The translations under genes were made by a program, and so were the position numbers. The notes beneath the pieces were generated by a model. The model had not been told where the DNA came from. It made no database searches and worked only from the letters and a program-made list of their open reading frames with translations. From Marisediminicola senii (GTDB taxonomy: Bacteria; Actinomycetota; Actinomycetes; Actinomycetales; Microbacteriaceae), in the NCBI RefSeq assembly GCF_011057645.1, contig NZ_JAALGE010000004.1, positions 1 to 64,000 on the forward strand: a stretch of 64,000 nucleotides of DNA, read 5' to 3'. Numbering within the stretch: the stretch's first letter is position 1; every line of letters begins with the position of its first letter. Below, one piece after another: positions 51,821 through 61,601 of this stretch.

Positions 51821-52541
51821 GGCGGTCCGGCAGGTCTTCTGCCTGCTGTTGCTCGAGGAGCTCATCCTCGGCCCGCTGGTCGATGACGGGCACGGCGTCG
51901 GCGCGCTCGCGCATGTGGCGTGCCTCCACGCGGTGCAGCAGTTTCTTGGTGGCCAGAACGATCAGGGCGAACCCGACGATGATGCCCACGAAGACGTACC
52001 CGGCGCCGTGCAACTGGTCGGAGAGCTCCCGGTAGGTGCCCGCGGCCGCCGTGCCGACCGAGACATATGCGAACGCCCACAGGATGCAGGCGGGCGTCGT
52101 CCAGGCCATGAAGGTGCGGTAGCGCATCGCGCTCATGCCGACGGTCAGCGGAATGAGCGAGTGCAGCACCGGAAGGAACCGGCTCACGAACACCGCGATG
52201 CCGCCCCGGCGATCGAGGTAGTTCTCGGCGCGCACCCAGTTGCGTTCGCCCACCCGGGCGCCGAGGCGGCTGGCGCGGATCTTGGGCCCGAAGTACCGCC
52301 CGAGCGCGAAACCGATGCTCTCGCCGCACAGGGCACCGATGATGACCGCGACCACCAGCCCGAAGTACTCGACCGGGTTCTCGACACCGGTCGCCGCGAC
52401 GATGACGATCGAGTCCCCCGGCACGACCAGCCCCACGAGCACCGACGTCTCGAGCAGGATGCCGACTCCCGCCAGGATCGTCCTCAGCACGGGATCGACG
52501 TCTTGTACGACGCCGAGGAGCCAGGAGAGTACGTCGTTCAC
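51810..52541 (-). CDS. DedA family membrane protein
   Basis: A 243-residue integral membrane protein of the DedA (VTT/SNARE-associated) family, implicated in lipid flipping and membrane homeostasis. It has LLETSVLVGLVVPGDSIVIVAA with the family's G-x-x-x-P-G-[DE] element, ALCGESIGFALGRYFG, RGGIAVFVSRFLPVLHSLIPLTVG (conserved F-x-R-[FY]-x-P) and a late helix VFVGIIVGFALIVLAT. A charged Glu/Gln/Asp tail follows. GTG 52541 overlaps the pabC stop (GTGA), so it is the second gene after pabC. Confidence 0.92.
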   Translation of the reverse strand: MNDVLSWLLGVVQDVDPVLRTILAGVGILLETSVLVGLVVPGDSIVIVAATGVENPVEYFGLVVAVIIGALCGESIGFALGRYFGPKIRASRLGARVGERNWVRAENYLDRRGGIAVFVSRFLPVLHSLIPLTVGMSAMRYRTFMAWTTPACILWAFAYVSVGTAAAGTYRELSDQLHGAGYVFVGIIVGFALIVLATKKLLHRVEARHMRERADAVPVIDQRAEDELLEQQQAEDLPDRPTS

Positions 52542-53383
52542 GCGTCGAGGGTACCGATCGGTCGTGACAATCCGCCGAATCGCCTGCGCCACAGCGCCAG
52601 CCGCCCCGGCTCCTGCGCCACCAGCGGGCCATTCGCCCACGCGGTGACGATGCGAATGCCGTGCAGCGCGTTGAGCGCCCAGATCTCGAGTCCCTCGAGG
52701 TCGGCGGGGCGGGCGAGCTCCTCGCGCACCTCGACGCCGAGCGCCGAGGCGACGGTGGTGAGGGTCTTCGCGGTCACGCTGTCCACCCGCGGCAACGAGG
52801 GGTCGGGAACGCACAGGGCGTCGCCCCGCCACCACGCGAGTGCGCAGTAAGCGCCCTCGACCACGAGGCCGTCGGGTGAGAGCAGCACCGCGTCATCCAT
52901 GCCGCGCTCCTGGGCCGCACGGCGCAGCACGCCCAGTCGCTCGAGGTCGGGACCCTTGACGGTGGGCGAGGAGCGCGGGTCCGGCCCGTCGTGGGTGACC
53001 AGCCGAATGGAGGTCGAACGCGGGGGCGCGGGGCGGAGGGTGAACCTGAGCGGGGAGTCGCCGGTGACCAGGTCGACCCGGGGAAACCAGTCGCCGGTGC
53101 GCGGGATCGCCGCGATGGCGGCGCTCCAGAACGCGTCTGTCTCGTCGGAGCCTGGCTGGGCGGTGCCTGACCAGGCAGCACCCGCGGCGGCGGCCTCGAC
53201 CCCGGCCATGAACCGCGCTCGGTGCAGGTCGATGGCGAGCGTGGAGCCGTCGGAGACGAGCCAGGAGTCCGCGACGAGCACCTGTCCGGATCGCGCATCG
53301 CGCAGGTGCGGGGCGGCGTGCTCGACGAGTTCGCCGTCAACCCATCGATAGCCTTGCGACGTCGGGGGAGCGGCGGGACTCAT
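52538..53383 (-). CDS. pabC: Aminodeoxychorismate lyase-like (class IV PLP enzyme)
   Basis: Predicted to convert 4-amino-4-deoxychorismate to p-aminobenzoate and pyruvate. The 281-residue class IV aminotransferase-fold protein has the PLP lysine in SPTVKGPDLERLG (K143), DAVLLSPDGLVVEGAYCALAWW (the E-[GA] segment) and VDSVTAKTLTTVASALGV. D-amino-acid or branched-chain aminotransferase activity is possible from fold alone, but head-to-head pairing with pabB, 11 bp apart, favours PabC. The start is supported by TACCCT 6 nt upstream (leaderless). It overlaps the DedA gene. Confidence 0.85.
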   Translation of the reverse strand: MSPAAPPTSQGYRWVDGELVEHAAPHLRDARSGQVLVADSWLVSDGSTLAIDLHRARFMAGVEAAAAGAAWSGTAQPGSDETDAFWSAAIAAIPRTGDWFPRVDLVTGDSPLRFTLRPAPPRSTSIRLVTHDGPDPRSSPTVKGPDLERLGVLRRAAQERGMDDAVLLSPDGLVVEGAYCALAWWRGDALCVPDPSLPRVDSVTAKTLTTVASALGVEVREELARPADLEGLEIWALNALHGIRIVTAWANGPLVAQEPGRLALWRRRFGGLSRPIGTLDA

Positions 53384-53395
53384 ATTCTTAGGGTA
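53383..53395. promoter_or_regulatory. Interlocked divergent leaderless promoters of pabC and pabB
   Basis: Plus strand: TATTCT (53383-53388), 6 nt, ATG 53395. Minus strand: TACCCT (53390-53395), 6 nt, ATG 53383. Each -10 overlaps the start codon of the other gene, in an 11-bp intergenic space, so the two RNA-polymerase footprints should exclude one another. Confidence 0.6.
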
Positions 53396-54879
53396 TGCGC
53401 GAACGTGTACTGCGTCATCGCGTGGACGGGTGGCTGGATGCCGAGGCGGTGTTTACCGCCCTGTATGCCGGCGACGCCCGGGCGTTCTGGCTCGACAGCG
53501 GTATCGCGGCCATCACCGGCATGAGCTACCTGGGCAGCGCGACGGTCGCGGCGACGGCCGATGCGACGCGGGGCACCGTCACCGTGACGCCGGGCGGGCG
53601 GGTCGAGGTCGTGCCGATGCTGGAGTTCCTCGGCAGGGCCCCCCGGTTGCCCGTGGGAGAGGTGGGCGGCGCACTCGGCTGGGTCGGCTGGTTCGGGTAC
53701 GGCATGCGGCGTCAGACCATGGCGGGACACCCTGGCGGGGAGGCGGATGGGCCAGGGGGTGGGCCCGGGGGTGTGCCGGTGGCTCGTGCTGGAAACGCAG
53801 AAGCCACGCAGCCCGACGCCGCGTTCCTCTGGGTCGACCGGCTCGTCGCCATCGACCATGCCAGAGGCACCGTGGAGCTGTGCGCGCTCGCCGCGGAGTG
53901 GACGCTGGAGCTGGTCGCGTGGCGCGATGACACGGTCGCCCGGCTCGATGCCGTGCGGCAGGCGGCATCCACTGGTCTGATGCCGGTCGGCGAGCCGGCA
54001 CCCGCTCCGACCGCCCCCGCCGCCGCCCCCGTCGCCACCGCGACCTGGCACGACACCGACGAGGGCTATCTCGCGAGCATCGCGGCCTGCCAGCGCGCCA
54101 TCCGCGACGGGGAGGCCTACCAGCTGTGCCTCACCACCGAGGTCACCGTCACCCCGGCCGCGGGCTCGCACCCCGACCCCGTCGCCAGCTACCTCGCGCT
54201 GCGTCGCGAGAGCCCGACCCACCACGGCGGCATGTTGCGCATCGACGACGTCACCCTGCTCAGCGCCTCGCCCGAGACCTTCCTCACGGTCAGCCGCGAC
54301 GGCGTGGTCGAGACCCGCCCGATCAAGGGCACCCGCCCGCGCGGCGACACCCCGCACCGTGACACCGAGCTGCGCGCGGAGCTCGCGGGCGACGACAAGG
54401 AACGCGCCGAGAACCTGATGATCGTCGACCTGATGCGCAACGACCTCGGCCGGGTCGCCGAACTCGGGTCGGTCACCGTCCCGCAGCTGCTCGCGGTCGA
54501 GACGTACGCGCAGGTGCACCAGCTGGTGAGCACCGTGCGGGCCCGCCTCGCGCCGGGGTTGCGGGCGATGGATGCCGTCGCGGCATGCTTTCCCGCGGGG
54601 TCGATGACCGGTGCACCCAAGCTGCGCGCCACCGAGATCGTGGCGGAGCTCGAGGGCAGGGAGCGCGGACTCTACGCCGGCGCGTTCGGCTACCTCGGGG
54701 CCGACGGCAGCGCCGACCTCGCGATGACCATCCGCAGCATCGTGATCGACGCGCGCGGCATCACGGTCGGGGCGGGCGGGGGCATCACGGCGCTCAGCGT
54801 GCCGGCGCTGGAGCTCGCCGAGGTGAAGCTCAAGGCCGGGGCGCTGCTGCGCGTGCTCGGGGTCGCGGGGGAGCGCTAG
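53395..54879 (+). CDS. pabB: Aminodeoxychorismate synthase component I (chorismate-binding)
   Basis: Converts chorismate plus ammonia to aminodeoxychorismate for folate. The 494-residue protein has an N-terminal anthranilate-synthase-I-like domain (GWVGWFGYGMRRQTM) with a Gly/Pro-rich insert near residue 120. The chorismate-binding domain has GEAYQLCLTTEVTV, LLSASPETFLTV, RPIKGTRPRGDTP (about 307-319), ENLMIVDLMRNDLGRV, and FPAGSMTGAPKLRATEI. The PIKGTRPRG signature fits PabB; in TrpE, PIAGTR is typical. pabC is next to it, which settles the assignment. A glutaminase (PabA) is not nearby. Confidence 0.93.
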   Translation: MRERVLRHRVDGWLDAEAVFTALYAGDARAFWLDSGIAAITGMSYLGSATVAATADATRGTVTVTPGGRVEVVPMLEFLGRAPRLPVGEVGGALGWVGWFGYGMRRQTMAGHPGGEADGPGGGPGGVPVARAGNAEATQPDAAFLWVDRLVAIDHARGTVELCALAAEWTLELVAWRDDTVARLDAVRQAASTGLMPVGEPAPAPTAPAAAPVATATWHDTDEGYLASIAACQRAIRDGEAYQLCLTTEVTVTPAAGSHPDPVASYLALRRESPTHHGGMLRIDDVTLLSASPETFLTVSRDGVVETRPIKGTRPRGDTPHRDTELRAELAGDDKERAENLMIVDLMRNDLGRVAELGSVTVPQLLAVETYAQVHQLVSTVRARLAPGLRAMDAVAACFPAGSMTGAPKLRATEIVAELEGRERGLYAGAFGYLGADGSADLAMTIRSIVIDARGITVGAGGGITALSVPALELAEVKLKAGALLRVLGVAGER

Positions 54880-54898
54880 GGCCTACCGGCCGCCGTTC

Positions 54899-55378
54899 TC
54901 ACTGGGAGTCCTGCTTCTCCAGCAACTCGGCGAGTTCGTCGAGCCGGGAATTCCACCCCGACGCGTGCTCGTCGAGTTCTGCCGTCATCACCTCGTGGTC
55001 GGGGTAGGCATCGGCGAAACCGGTCTCGACCACCGACAGCTGCGTTCCGCCGCGCATCTCCTCGAGGGTGAACCGCACGAGCGTCGAATTCTGCGCGGTG
55101 ACAGCCAGGTCGCTGGGTCCCCAACGAAACGCGAACACCGACGGCTCGTCGACCTCGTCGACGAGGATCGCACAGGTGCCGCGATCGTCCCAGGTGATCG
55201 AACCTCCGGCACCCGGCTCCAGCGCGTCGATGGTGGCGGAGTCGCCGAACCACTCGGCGATGAGATCTGGCTGGGTAATGGTCTCCCACACCCGGTCGAC
55301 CGGGGCCAGGATGACGAGCGTACGGTCGATCGCCGCGGCGGCGTAGTCCACGACGGCGATGGTGGGGTCGGTGGTCAT
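54899..55378 (-). CDS. SRPBCC (AHSA1/START-like) domain protein
   Basis: A 159-residue single-domain protein of the Bet v1-like fold: RTLVILAPVDRVWETITQPDLIAEWFGDS, GGSITWDDRGTCAILVDEVDEP, VFAFRWGP, LVRFTLEEMRGGTQLSVVETGF and a C-terminal helix (GWNSRLDELAELLEKQ). These are usually small-molecule binders of unknown ligand. It is convergent with pabB and divergent from leuS. ATG 55378 is used; the intergenic 55379-55580 shows no recognised element. Confidence 0.88.
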   Translation of the reverse strand: MTTDPTIAVVDYAAAAIDRTLVILAPVDRVWETITQPDLIAEWFGDSATIDALEPGAGGSITWDDRGTCAILVDEVDEPSVFAFRWGPSDLAVTAQNSTLVRFTLEEMRGGTQLSVVETGFADAYPDHEVMTAELDEHASGWNSRLDELAELLEKQDSQ

Positions 55379-55580
55379 GAGGTACTCGATTCGGGTGGGG
55401 TACTGGCAGGGCAGATCGGTGCCACGGTGTCCTGGCGGCAACGCGGTGGGTGCGCATCCATGGTCGCACCGACACGAGGTCGGTGCATGTGACGGGGTGC
55501 GCAGCATCCACCCCCTCGCTCTTTAGTAGCCTTGACTGGGCTCACGCCGCCCACACCCTCCCCGCACCGAATGAGAACCC

Positions 55581-58151
55581 ATGGCACACGAGCACGACCG
55601 CGCTGAGCGAGAGGAGTTCGACGTCGTCGCGCTCCAAGAGAAGTGGCTCGCCCGGTGGGACGAACTGAAGCCATTCGCCTCGAGCGACCCCGATGACAAG
55701 CGCCCGCGCAAGTACATCCTCGACATGTTCCCGTACCCCTCCGGCGACCTGCACATGGGCCACGCCGAGGCATACGCGCTCGGCGACGTGATCGCCAGGT
55801 ACTGGCGCCAGCAGGGCTTCAACGTGCTGCACCCCATCGGCTGGGACTCCTTCGGCCTGCCCGCCGAGAACGCCGCCATCAAGCGCGGCATCGACCCCCG
55901 CGGGTGGACCTACGACAACATCGACCAGCAGAAGCGCACCATGCGGCGCTATGCCGCGTCGTTCGACTGGGATCGCGTGCTGCACACCAGCGACCCCGAG
56001 TACTACAAGTGGAACCAGTGGCTGTTCCTCAAGATGTTCGAGAAGGGCCTCGCCTACCGCAAGGACAGCTGGGTCAATTGGGATCCGGTGGACCAGACCG
56101 TGCTGGCCAACGAGCAGGTGCTCGCCGACGGCACGTCGGAGCGCAGCGGCGCCGTGGTCGTCAAGAAGCAGCTCACCCAGTGGTACCTCAAGATCACCGA
56201 CTACGCGGACCGCCTGCTCGACGACCTCAACCAGCTCGAGGGCACCTGGCCGAGCAAGGTGCTCGCCATGCAGCGCAACTGGATCGGCCGCTCCATCGGC
56301 GCCGACGTCGACTTCGTCATCGAGGGCCGCGAAGCCCCGGTGACCGTGTTCACCACCCGGCCGGACACGCTGCACGGCGTTACCTTCATGGTCGTCGCCC
56401 CCGACTCCGAACTGGCCGCCGAGCTGGTCGCCACCGCGAGCCCCGAGGTCGGCGCACGCTTCGCCGAGTACCTGACCGGCGTGCAGAAGACCAGCGAGAT
56501 CGACCGGCAGGATGCCACGCGCGAGAAGACCGGCGTCTTCCTCGAGCGCTACGCCATCAACCCCATCAACGGGGAACGCCTGCCGATCTGGGCGGGCGAC
56601 TACGTGCTCTCGGACTACGGAACCGGCGCGATCATGGCCGTGCCTGCGCACGACCAGCGCGACCTCGACTTCGCCCGCAAGTACGACCTCCCGGTGCGCG
56701 TCGTGCTCGACACCAACGCGACCGTCACCGGGGCGATCCCGGTGATTCCGCTCGACGACGAGGGCGTTCCGTACCTGCCGGACGACGTGCCGGAGCTCGA
56801 CCCGGCTACCACGGGCGTCGCCCTCCCCGGCGAGGGACGCATGATCAACTCCGGTCCGCTCGACGGCCTGAGCAAGTCGAACGCGATCAAGCGCATCACC
56901 GAGATGCTCACCGCCGCGGGAACCGGCCGCGCCGCGCGCAATTACCGGCTGCGCGACTGGCTGATCAGCCGCCAGCGCTACTGGGGCACCCCGATCCCGA
57001 TCATCCACGGCGCCGACGGCGAGCTCATCCCGGTGCCGGAGGACCAGCTGCCCGTGCTGCTGCCCCCCACCGACGGGCTCGACCTCAAGCCGAAGGGGTC
57101 GTCGCCTTTGGGTGCCGCGACCGACTGGGTGAACGTCAAGAACCCGCTGACCGGCGAGCCCGCGAAGCGCGACGCCGACACGATGGACACCTTCGTCGAC
57201 AGCTCGTGGTACTTCCTGAGGTTCCTCAACCCCACCGACGACACCAGGGCGTTCGATCCGAAGGAGGCCGACAAGTGGGCCCCCGTCGACCAGTACGTCG
57301 GCGGCGTGACGCACGCGATCCTGCACCTGCTGTACGCCCGGTTCATCACCAAGGTGCTCTACGACCTCGGCTACGTCGGCTTCACCGAGCCGTTCAGCGC
57401 ACTGCTCAACCAGGGCATGGTGCTGATGGATGGCTCGGCCATGAGCAAGAGCAAGGGCAACTTGGTTCGGCTCAGCGACCAGCTCGACGAGCACGGCGTC
57501 GATGCCATCCGCCTCACCATGGCATTCGCCGGCCCGCCGGAAGACGACATCGACTGGGCCGACGTATCGCCCGCGGCATCGCGCAAGTTCCTCGCCCGCG
57601 CCTGGCGCCTGTCGGGAGACGTGACCAGCAGCCCCGACATCGACTGGAAGACCGGCGACCTGGCACTGCGCCGCGCGACGCACCGGTTCCTCGCCGAAGC
57701 GCCCGCGCTCGTCGAGTCGTTCAAGTTCAACGTCGTCGTGGCCCGCATCATGGATCTCGTCAACTCCACCCGCAAGGCCATCGACAGTGGCCCAGGCGGG
57801 GGAGATGCCGCGGTGCGTGAGGCGACCGAGACCATCGCCCTGGCACTGAGCCTGTTCGCCCCGTACACGGCAGAAGAGATGTGGGAGAAGCTCGGCTACC
57901 CCGCACCCGTCGCGCAGTTCGGCTGGCGCAAGGCCAACCCGGTGCTGCTCGTCGAGGAGTCGGTCACCGCGGTCATCCAGGTCAACGGCAAGGTGCGCGA
58001 CCGCCTCGAGGTCAGCCCGAAGATCGAAAAGGCAGAGCTCGAGAAGCTCGCCATGGCGTCTGCCGCGGTGCAGCGGGCCATCGGCGAGAAGGAGATCGCG
58101 GCCGTGATCGTGCGGGCGCCCCGACTCGTCAACGTTGCGCTGAAGGGCTAG
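55581..58151 (+). CDS. leuS: Leucyl-tRNA synthetase
   Basis: Charges tRNA-Leu. The 856-residue class I enzyme has the HIGH-type motif [11 protein letters not shown] (about 55-65), [16 protein letters not shown], an editing domain with [19 protein letters not shown], and the zinc-free [33 protein letters not shown], the KMSKS variant AMSKSKGN (about 617-624) and a C-terminal tail [13 protein letters not shown] follow. Length is normal. A 202-bp upstream region separates it from the divergent SRPBCC gene; I see no T-box element there. Confidence 0.98.
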   Translation: MAHEHDRAEREEFDVVALQEKWLARWDELKPFASSDPDDKRPRKYILDMFPYPSGDLHMGHAEAYALGDVIARYWRQQGFNVLHPIGWDSFGLPAENAAIKRGIDPRGWTYDNIDQQKRTMRRYAASFDWDRVLHTSDPEYYKWNQWLFLKMFEKGLAYRKDSWVNWDPVDQTVLANEQVLADGTSERSGAVVVKKQLTQWYLKITDYADRLLDDLNQLEGTWPSKVLAMQRNWIGRSIGADVDFVIEGREAPVTVFTTRPDTLHGVTFMVVAPDSELAAELVATASPEVGARFAEYLTGVQKTSEIDRQDATREKTGVFLERYAINPINGERLPIWAGDYVLSDYGTGAIMAVPAHDQRDLDFARKYDLPVRVVLDTNATVTGAIPVIPLDDEGVPYLPDDVPELDPATTGVALPGEGRMINSGPLDGLSKSNAIKRITEMLTAAGTGRAARNYRLRDWLISRQRYWGTPIPIIHGADGELIPVPEDQLPVLLPPTDGLDLKPKGSSPLGAATDWVNVKNPLTGEPAKRDADTMDTFVDSSWYFLRFLNPTDDTRAFDPKEADKWAPVDQYVGGVTHAILHLLYARFITKVLYDLGYVGFTEPFSALLNQGMVLMDGSAMSKSKGNLVRLSDQLDEHGVDAIRLTMAFAGPPEDDIDWADVSPAASRKFLARAWRLSGDVTSSPDIDWKTGDLALRRATHRFLAEAPALVESFKFNVVVARIMDLVNSTRKAIDSGPGGGDAAVREATETIALALSLFAPYTAEEMWEKLGYPAPVAQFGWRKANPVLLVEESVTAVIQVNGKVRDRLEVSPKIEKAELEKLAMASAAVQRAIGEKEIAAVIVRAPRLVNVALKG

Positions 58152-58395
58152 TCAGTGGGCTGGCGGTAGCTCCAGCCGGATCAACGGCCGTTCGCGAGGG
58201 TCTCGCGGGCGGCCGTTCGCGGTGTCGCGGGGCGCTGCCTGCACCGCGCTCTCCGCACGGCCCGGCCTTCGCGGCGCTGCGTGCACGGCCCTGCCTACTC
58301 GGCACTGCACGCCCGGCCCTCCCTGCACGGCCAGACACCGGCCGGCGCACCCACACGCGACGACGGTGCACGCCCGCCGCTCCCGCACGCGTGCC
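58152..58395. other. Intergenic region leuS-comEA, no gene seen
   Basis: GC-rich sequence with short direct repeats: GGCCGTTCGCG occurs twice, near 58187 and 58211, and GCACGGCC-like words recur. No credible coding frame, RNA gene or clear terminator is visible. Confidence 0.6.
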
Positions 58396-58401
58396 TAGGG
58401 T
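58396..58401 (+). promoter_or_regulatory. -10 element of leaderless comEA
   Basis: TAGGGT, 6 nt (GCGGGC) before ATG 58408. Confidence 0.55.
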
Positions 58402-58407
58402 GCGGGC

Positions 58408-59118
58408 ATGGAGTCGCCGCCCGATCGCATCGTGGGCGGCGCGAGGGGCGGCGGCACAGGCGGCGCCCGCGTGCGGGTGGGAATCGGCGCGGTGGTGGTG
58501 CTCGTGCTGGTCGGCCTCGCGGTGGCCGTGCTCGTCGCGATGCTCGGCCAGTCCGGAACCACCCGCGTCGTCGCGCCATCCGGGCCGCCGGCACCGACGG
58601 CAGGGGGTTCCGCCGGCCTCGATCCTGGTAGCGCCCTAGCCGACCCGGGATCGGCGGCCGCGGGTGCGGGCGCGGGGATCTTCGTGCACCTGCTCGGCGC
58701 GGTGAACCGGCCGGGACTCTACGAGCTGCGCGCCGGTGACCGCGCGATCGACGCCGTCGCCGCCGCCGGCGGGTTCACCGCCGAGGCAGACCAGGCGCAG
58801 CTCAACCTCGCGCGGCTGCTCACCGACGGCGAGCAGATCTACGTTCCCGTGATCGGGGAGGTGCCGGCCGCTCCGCCGGGTGCCGGTGGCGGCGCGGGTG
58901 CAGCAGGCACCGCGGGCGGTGTTCCCGGCAAGGTGAACCTCAACACGGCCGACGAGGCGGCGCTCGACACCCTGCCGGGCGTCGGACCGGCCACCGCCCG
59001 CGCCATCCTCGAGTGGCGGGAGGCCAACGGACGGTTCACCGCCGTCGAGGACCTCCTCGCGGTCAGCGGTATCGGGGACAAGACCTTCGCCGACCTGAAG
59101 GACCTGGTGACGGTATGA
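58408..59118 (+). CDS. comEA: ComEA-like DNA-binding competence protein
   Basis: Membrane-anchored receptor that binds incoming double-stranded DNA in natural transformation. The 236-residue protein has an N-terminal membrane helix (VGIGAVVVLVLVGLAVAVLVAML, about 24-46), a Gly/Pro linker, an SLBB domain (IFVHLLGAVNRPGLYELRAGDR, AQLNLARLLTDGEQIYVPV) and a C-terminal helix-hairpin-helix pair (KVNLNTADEAALDTLPGVGPATARAIL, ISGIGDKTFADLK-like). This order is standard for actinobacterial ComEA. It is coupled to comEC by an ATGA overlap at 59115-59118. Confidence 0.94.
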   Translation: MESPPDRIVGGARGGGTGGARVRVGIGAVVVLVLVGLAVAVLVAMLGQSGTTRVVAPSGPPAPTAGGSAGLDPGSALADPGSAAAGAGAGIFVHLLGAVNRPGLYELRAGDRAIDAVAAAGGFTAEADQAQLNLARLLTDGEQIYVPVIGEVPAAPPGAGGGAGAAGTAGGVPGKVNLNTADEAALDTLPGVGPATARAILEWREANGRFTAVEDLLAVSGIGDKTFADLKDLVTV

Positions 59119-61574
59119 GTGCCCCAGGGGTCACGCGCCGCGTCGACCTTCGCCTCGCGATTCCGGCTGCCTGCGCGTGGGTGGCCGCCGCCGTCATGAT
59201 CGCGTGGCGGGATGCTGCTGCGCCCGCCGCGGTCGTCGCGTGGGCCGGCACGGTCACGGCGACGGCGGTGGTCGCTGTTCCCGCGGTGCGACGTGCGGAG
59301 CAGCGAGGTGCGGGGCCGCGGCGTGCGGGACGGCAGCGCGCGGGACGGCACCGTCCCGCACGCGCCTGGGTCGCCGTGGTCGCGCTGTCGCTCGCGGCGG
59401 CATCCGTGGTGCTCACCGCCGTGGCTGTCGCGGCACCGGACCGGCGGCCGGCGCGCATGGCGGAGGCGGCAGCATCCGGCCGCTATATCGAGGTCGAGGC
59501 GACGACGACCCAGACGGTGCTCGCCGGCACCGGATCGTTCGCGGTCACCGTGACCCGCGTGACGGTCGGCGACGAGACGCTGTCGGTGTCGGTGCCGGCC
59601 AGGGTGTTCGGGGCGGCGACCGACGACGACATCGGCATCGGGGCGGTCATCGCGGTGAACGGCACCGTCGCGGCGACCGAGGCGGCAGACGACATCGCTT
59701 TCCTGCTGTTCCCGACCGGGCCTCCCCGGCTCCTCCAGGGCCCGCCACCGGCGCTCGACTGGGCCAACGCGCTGCGGTCCACCTTTCGCGCGCAGGCCGC
59801 GACGCTGCCGGGCGACGGTGGTGCGCTGCTCCCGGGCCTCGCGATCGGCGACACCAGTGCCGTGAGCGAGGAGCTTGACACCGCGATGAAGGACTCGGCG
59901 CTCAGCCACCTCACCGCCGTCTCGGGTGCCAACTGCGCGATCGTGATCGGCCTCGTCATGCTCGCCGGCGGTGCGGCGGGCATTCCCCGCGGGTGGCGCA
60001 TCGCCCTGTCGGTGCTCGTGCTCGGCGGGTTCGTGCTCATCGTCACTCCCGAACCCAGCGTGCTGCGCGCTTCGGTGATGGCGGTGCTCGTGCTCGCGAC
60101 CCTCGGGTCGGGGCGGCCGACGCGGGGCATCCCGGTGCTGTCGCTGGCGGTGATCGGCCTGCTCGCGTTCGACCCGTGGCTCGCCCGCAGCTACGGCTTC
60201 GTGCTGTCGGTGCTCGCGACCGCTGGCCTGCTGGTGCTCGCCGGCCCTCTCACCCGCGGTATCGCGCGGTGGATGCCGACGCCGGTCGCGGCGATGATCG
60301 CCATTCCGCTAGCTGCCCAGCTGGCCTGCCAGCCGGTGCTCGTGCTGCTCGCGCCGACCATTCCCGTTTACGGGGTGCTCGCCAATGTGCTGGCTGCACC
60401 GGCCGCACCGGTCGCGACCGTGCTCGGACTCGTCGCGTGCGTCACGCTGCCGTGGCTTCCCGCGCTGCCGGGCGTCGTGGCGTTCGTCGCCTGGCTGCCG
60501 GCGAGCTGGATCGCGGGGGTGGCGACGTTCTTCGGTCCGCTACCGGGCGCGCGCCTCGCGTGGCCGGAGGGGTGGCCGGGCGCGCTGCTGGCCGCGGCCG
60601 CGACCGTGCTCGGCCTGCTGGCCACGGTGGGGGCCGGGCTCGTGGGCCCGCGGGTGCGCATCGTGGTCGTGGCCACCCTGGCGGTGGGCGTGGTGGTCGC
60701 GCTCGGCATCGCGGCGGGATCCGCCTGGCGCATCGCGGCTACCCGCCCGGCCGACTGGCAGTACGCGCAGTGCGACGTCGGGCAGGGCGACGCCGTGCTG
60801 GTGCGCAGCGCGGGCCGAACGGCGCTCGTCGACACCGGCCCCGACCCACCACTGCTGCAGTCGTGCCTCGACACCCTCGGCATCGGTCGCATCGACCTGC
60901 TCGTGCTCACCCACTTCGACCTCGACCACGTCGGGGGCAGCAGCGCCGTGGTCGGCATGGTCGACCGGGTGCTCGTCGGGCCGGCCGACGACGCCGCAGC
61001 CGAGGCCGTGAAGCGCGACCTCGCCGACGGCGGCGCCGAGGTGACGCAGGTCAGCCGGGGCGCGACCGGGGCGCTGGGCGAACTGCGCTGGAGCGTGCTG
61101 TGGCCCACCGACCCGCTGCGCGGCGTCGAACCGGGCAACGCCGCGAGCATCACCCTGCAGTTCGAGGGAGCGGGAGGATGCGCGGGTGGATGCCTCAGCG
61201 CCCTGCTGCTCGGAGACCTCGGGCAGCCCTCCCAATCTGCCCTCCTCGCGACTACCCCGGTCGGCGGGAGCGACATCGTCAAGGTCGCCCATCACGGGTC
61301 GGCCGACCAGGAACCCCGCCTGTACCGGAGGGTCGCGGCGACGATCGGGCTGATCGGGGTCGGCGCAGACAACGACTACGGGCATCCGACGGCGACCGCG
61401 CTCGACATGCTCGCCGCCGCCGGAACCGCCGCGCTGCGCAGCGACGAGAACGGCATCGTGCTGGTCGCGCCGGGGCCGGGTGGTTCGGCGGGCGGCGACG
61501 CGCTCACCGTCTGGACCGAGCGCACGGGCGAGGGCGGCAGCCGGGAGGACGCCGCCGACAGTGGCCGCCGTTAG
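59115..61574 (+). CDS. comEC: ComEC/Rec2 family competence membrane protein
   Basis: Channel for single-strand DNA uptake. The 819-residue protein has three N-terminal helices, a long periplasmic loop (OB-like), and the ComEC Competence region (HLTAVSGANCAIVIGLVML, VLRASVMAVLVLATLGSGRPT, LVLAGPLTRGIARWMPTPVA). It ends with a metallo-beta-lactamase domain with QCDVGQGDAVLVRSAGRTALVDTG and LVLTHFDLDHVGG (HxDxDH), plus VKVAHHGSADQ. All three modules are present and the metal ligands intact, so the gene looks functional. Whether the strain is competent is unknown, since no other com genes are in view. Confidence 0.94.
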   Translation: MSAPGVTRRVDLRLAIPAACAWVAAAVMIAWRDAAAPAAVVAWAGTVTATAVVAVPAVRRAEQRGAGPRRAGRQRAGRHRPARAWVAVVALSLAAASVVLTAVAVAAPDRRPARMAEAAASGRYIEVEATTTQTVLAGTGSFAVTVTRVTVGDETLSVSVPARVFGAATDDDIGIGAVIAVNGTVAATEAADDIAFLLFPTGPPRLLQGPPPALDWANALRSTFRAQAATLPGDGGALLPGLAIGDTSAVSEELDTAMKDSALSHLTAVSGANCAIVIGLVMLAGGAAGIPRGWRIALSVLVLGGFVLIVTPEPSVLRASVMAVLVLATLGSGRPTRGIPVLSLAVIGLLAFDPWLARSYGFVLSVLATAGLLVLAGPLTRGIARWMPTPVAAMIAIPLAAQLACQPVLVLLAPTIPVYGVLANVLAAPAAPVATVLGLVACVTLPWLPALPGVVAFVAWLPASWIAGVATFFGPLPGARLAWPEGWPGALLAAAATVLGLLATVGAGLVGPRVRIVVVATLAVGVVVALGIAAGSAWRIAATRPADWQYAQCDVGQGDAVLVRSAGRTALVDTGPDPPLLQSCLDTLGIGRIDLLVLTHFDLDHVGGSSAVVGMVDRVLVGPADDAAAEAVKRDLADGGAEVTQVSRGATGALGELRWSVLWPTDPLRGVEPGNAASITLQFEGAGGCAGGCLSALLLGDLGQPSQSALLATTPVGGSDIVKVAHHGSADQEPRLYRRVAATIGLIGVGADNDYGHPTATALDMLAAAGTAALRSDENGIVLVAPGPGGSAGGDALTVWTERTGEGGSREDAADSGRR

Positions 61575-61577
61575 GCT
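61572..61577 (+). promoter_or_regulatory. Candidate -10 box for holA
   Basis: TAGGCT, 24 nt before GTG 61602, overlapping the comEC stop codon. It would give a short leader containing the GGAG ribosome-binding site (61591-61594). Confidence 0.35.
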
Positions 61578-61601
61578 TGCAGGAGCGAATGGAGCACACC
61601 G

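Noticed and set aside
55379-55580. T-box leader upstream of leuS
   Set aside because: No T-box consensus (AGGGTGGNACCGCG-like) or antiterminator could be found.
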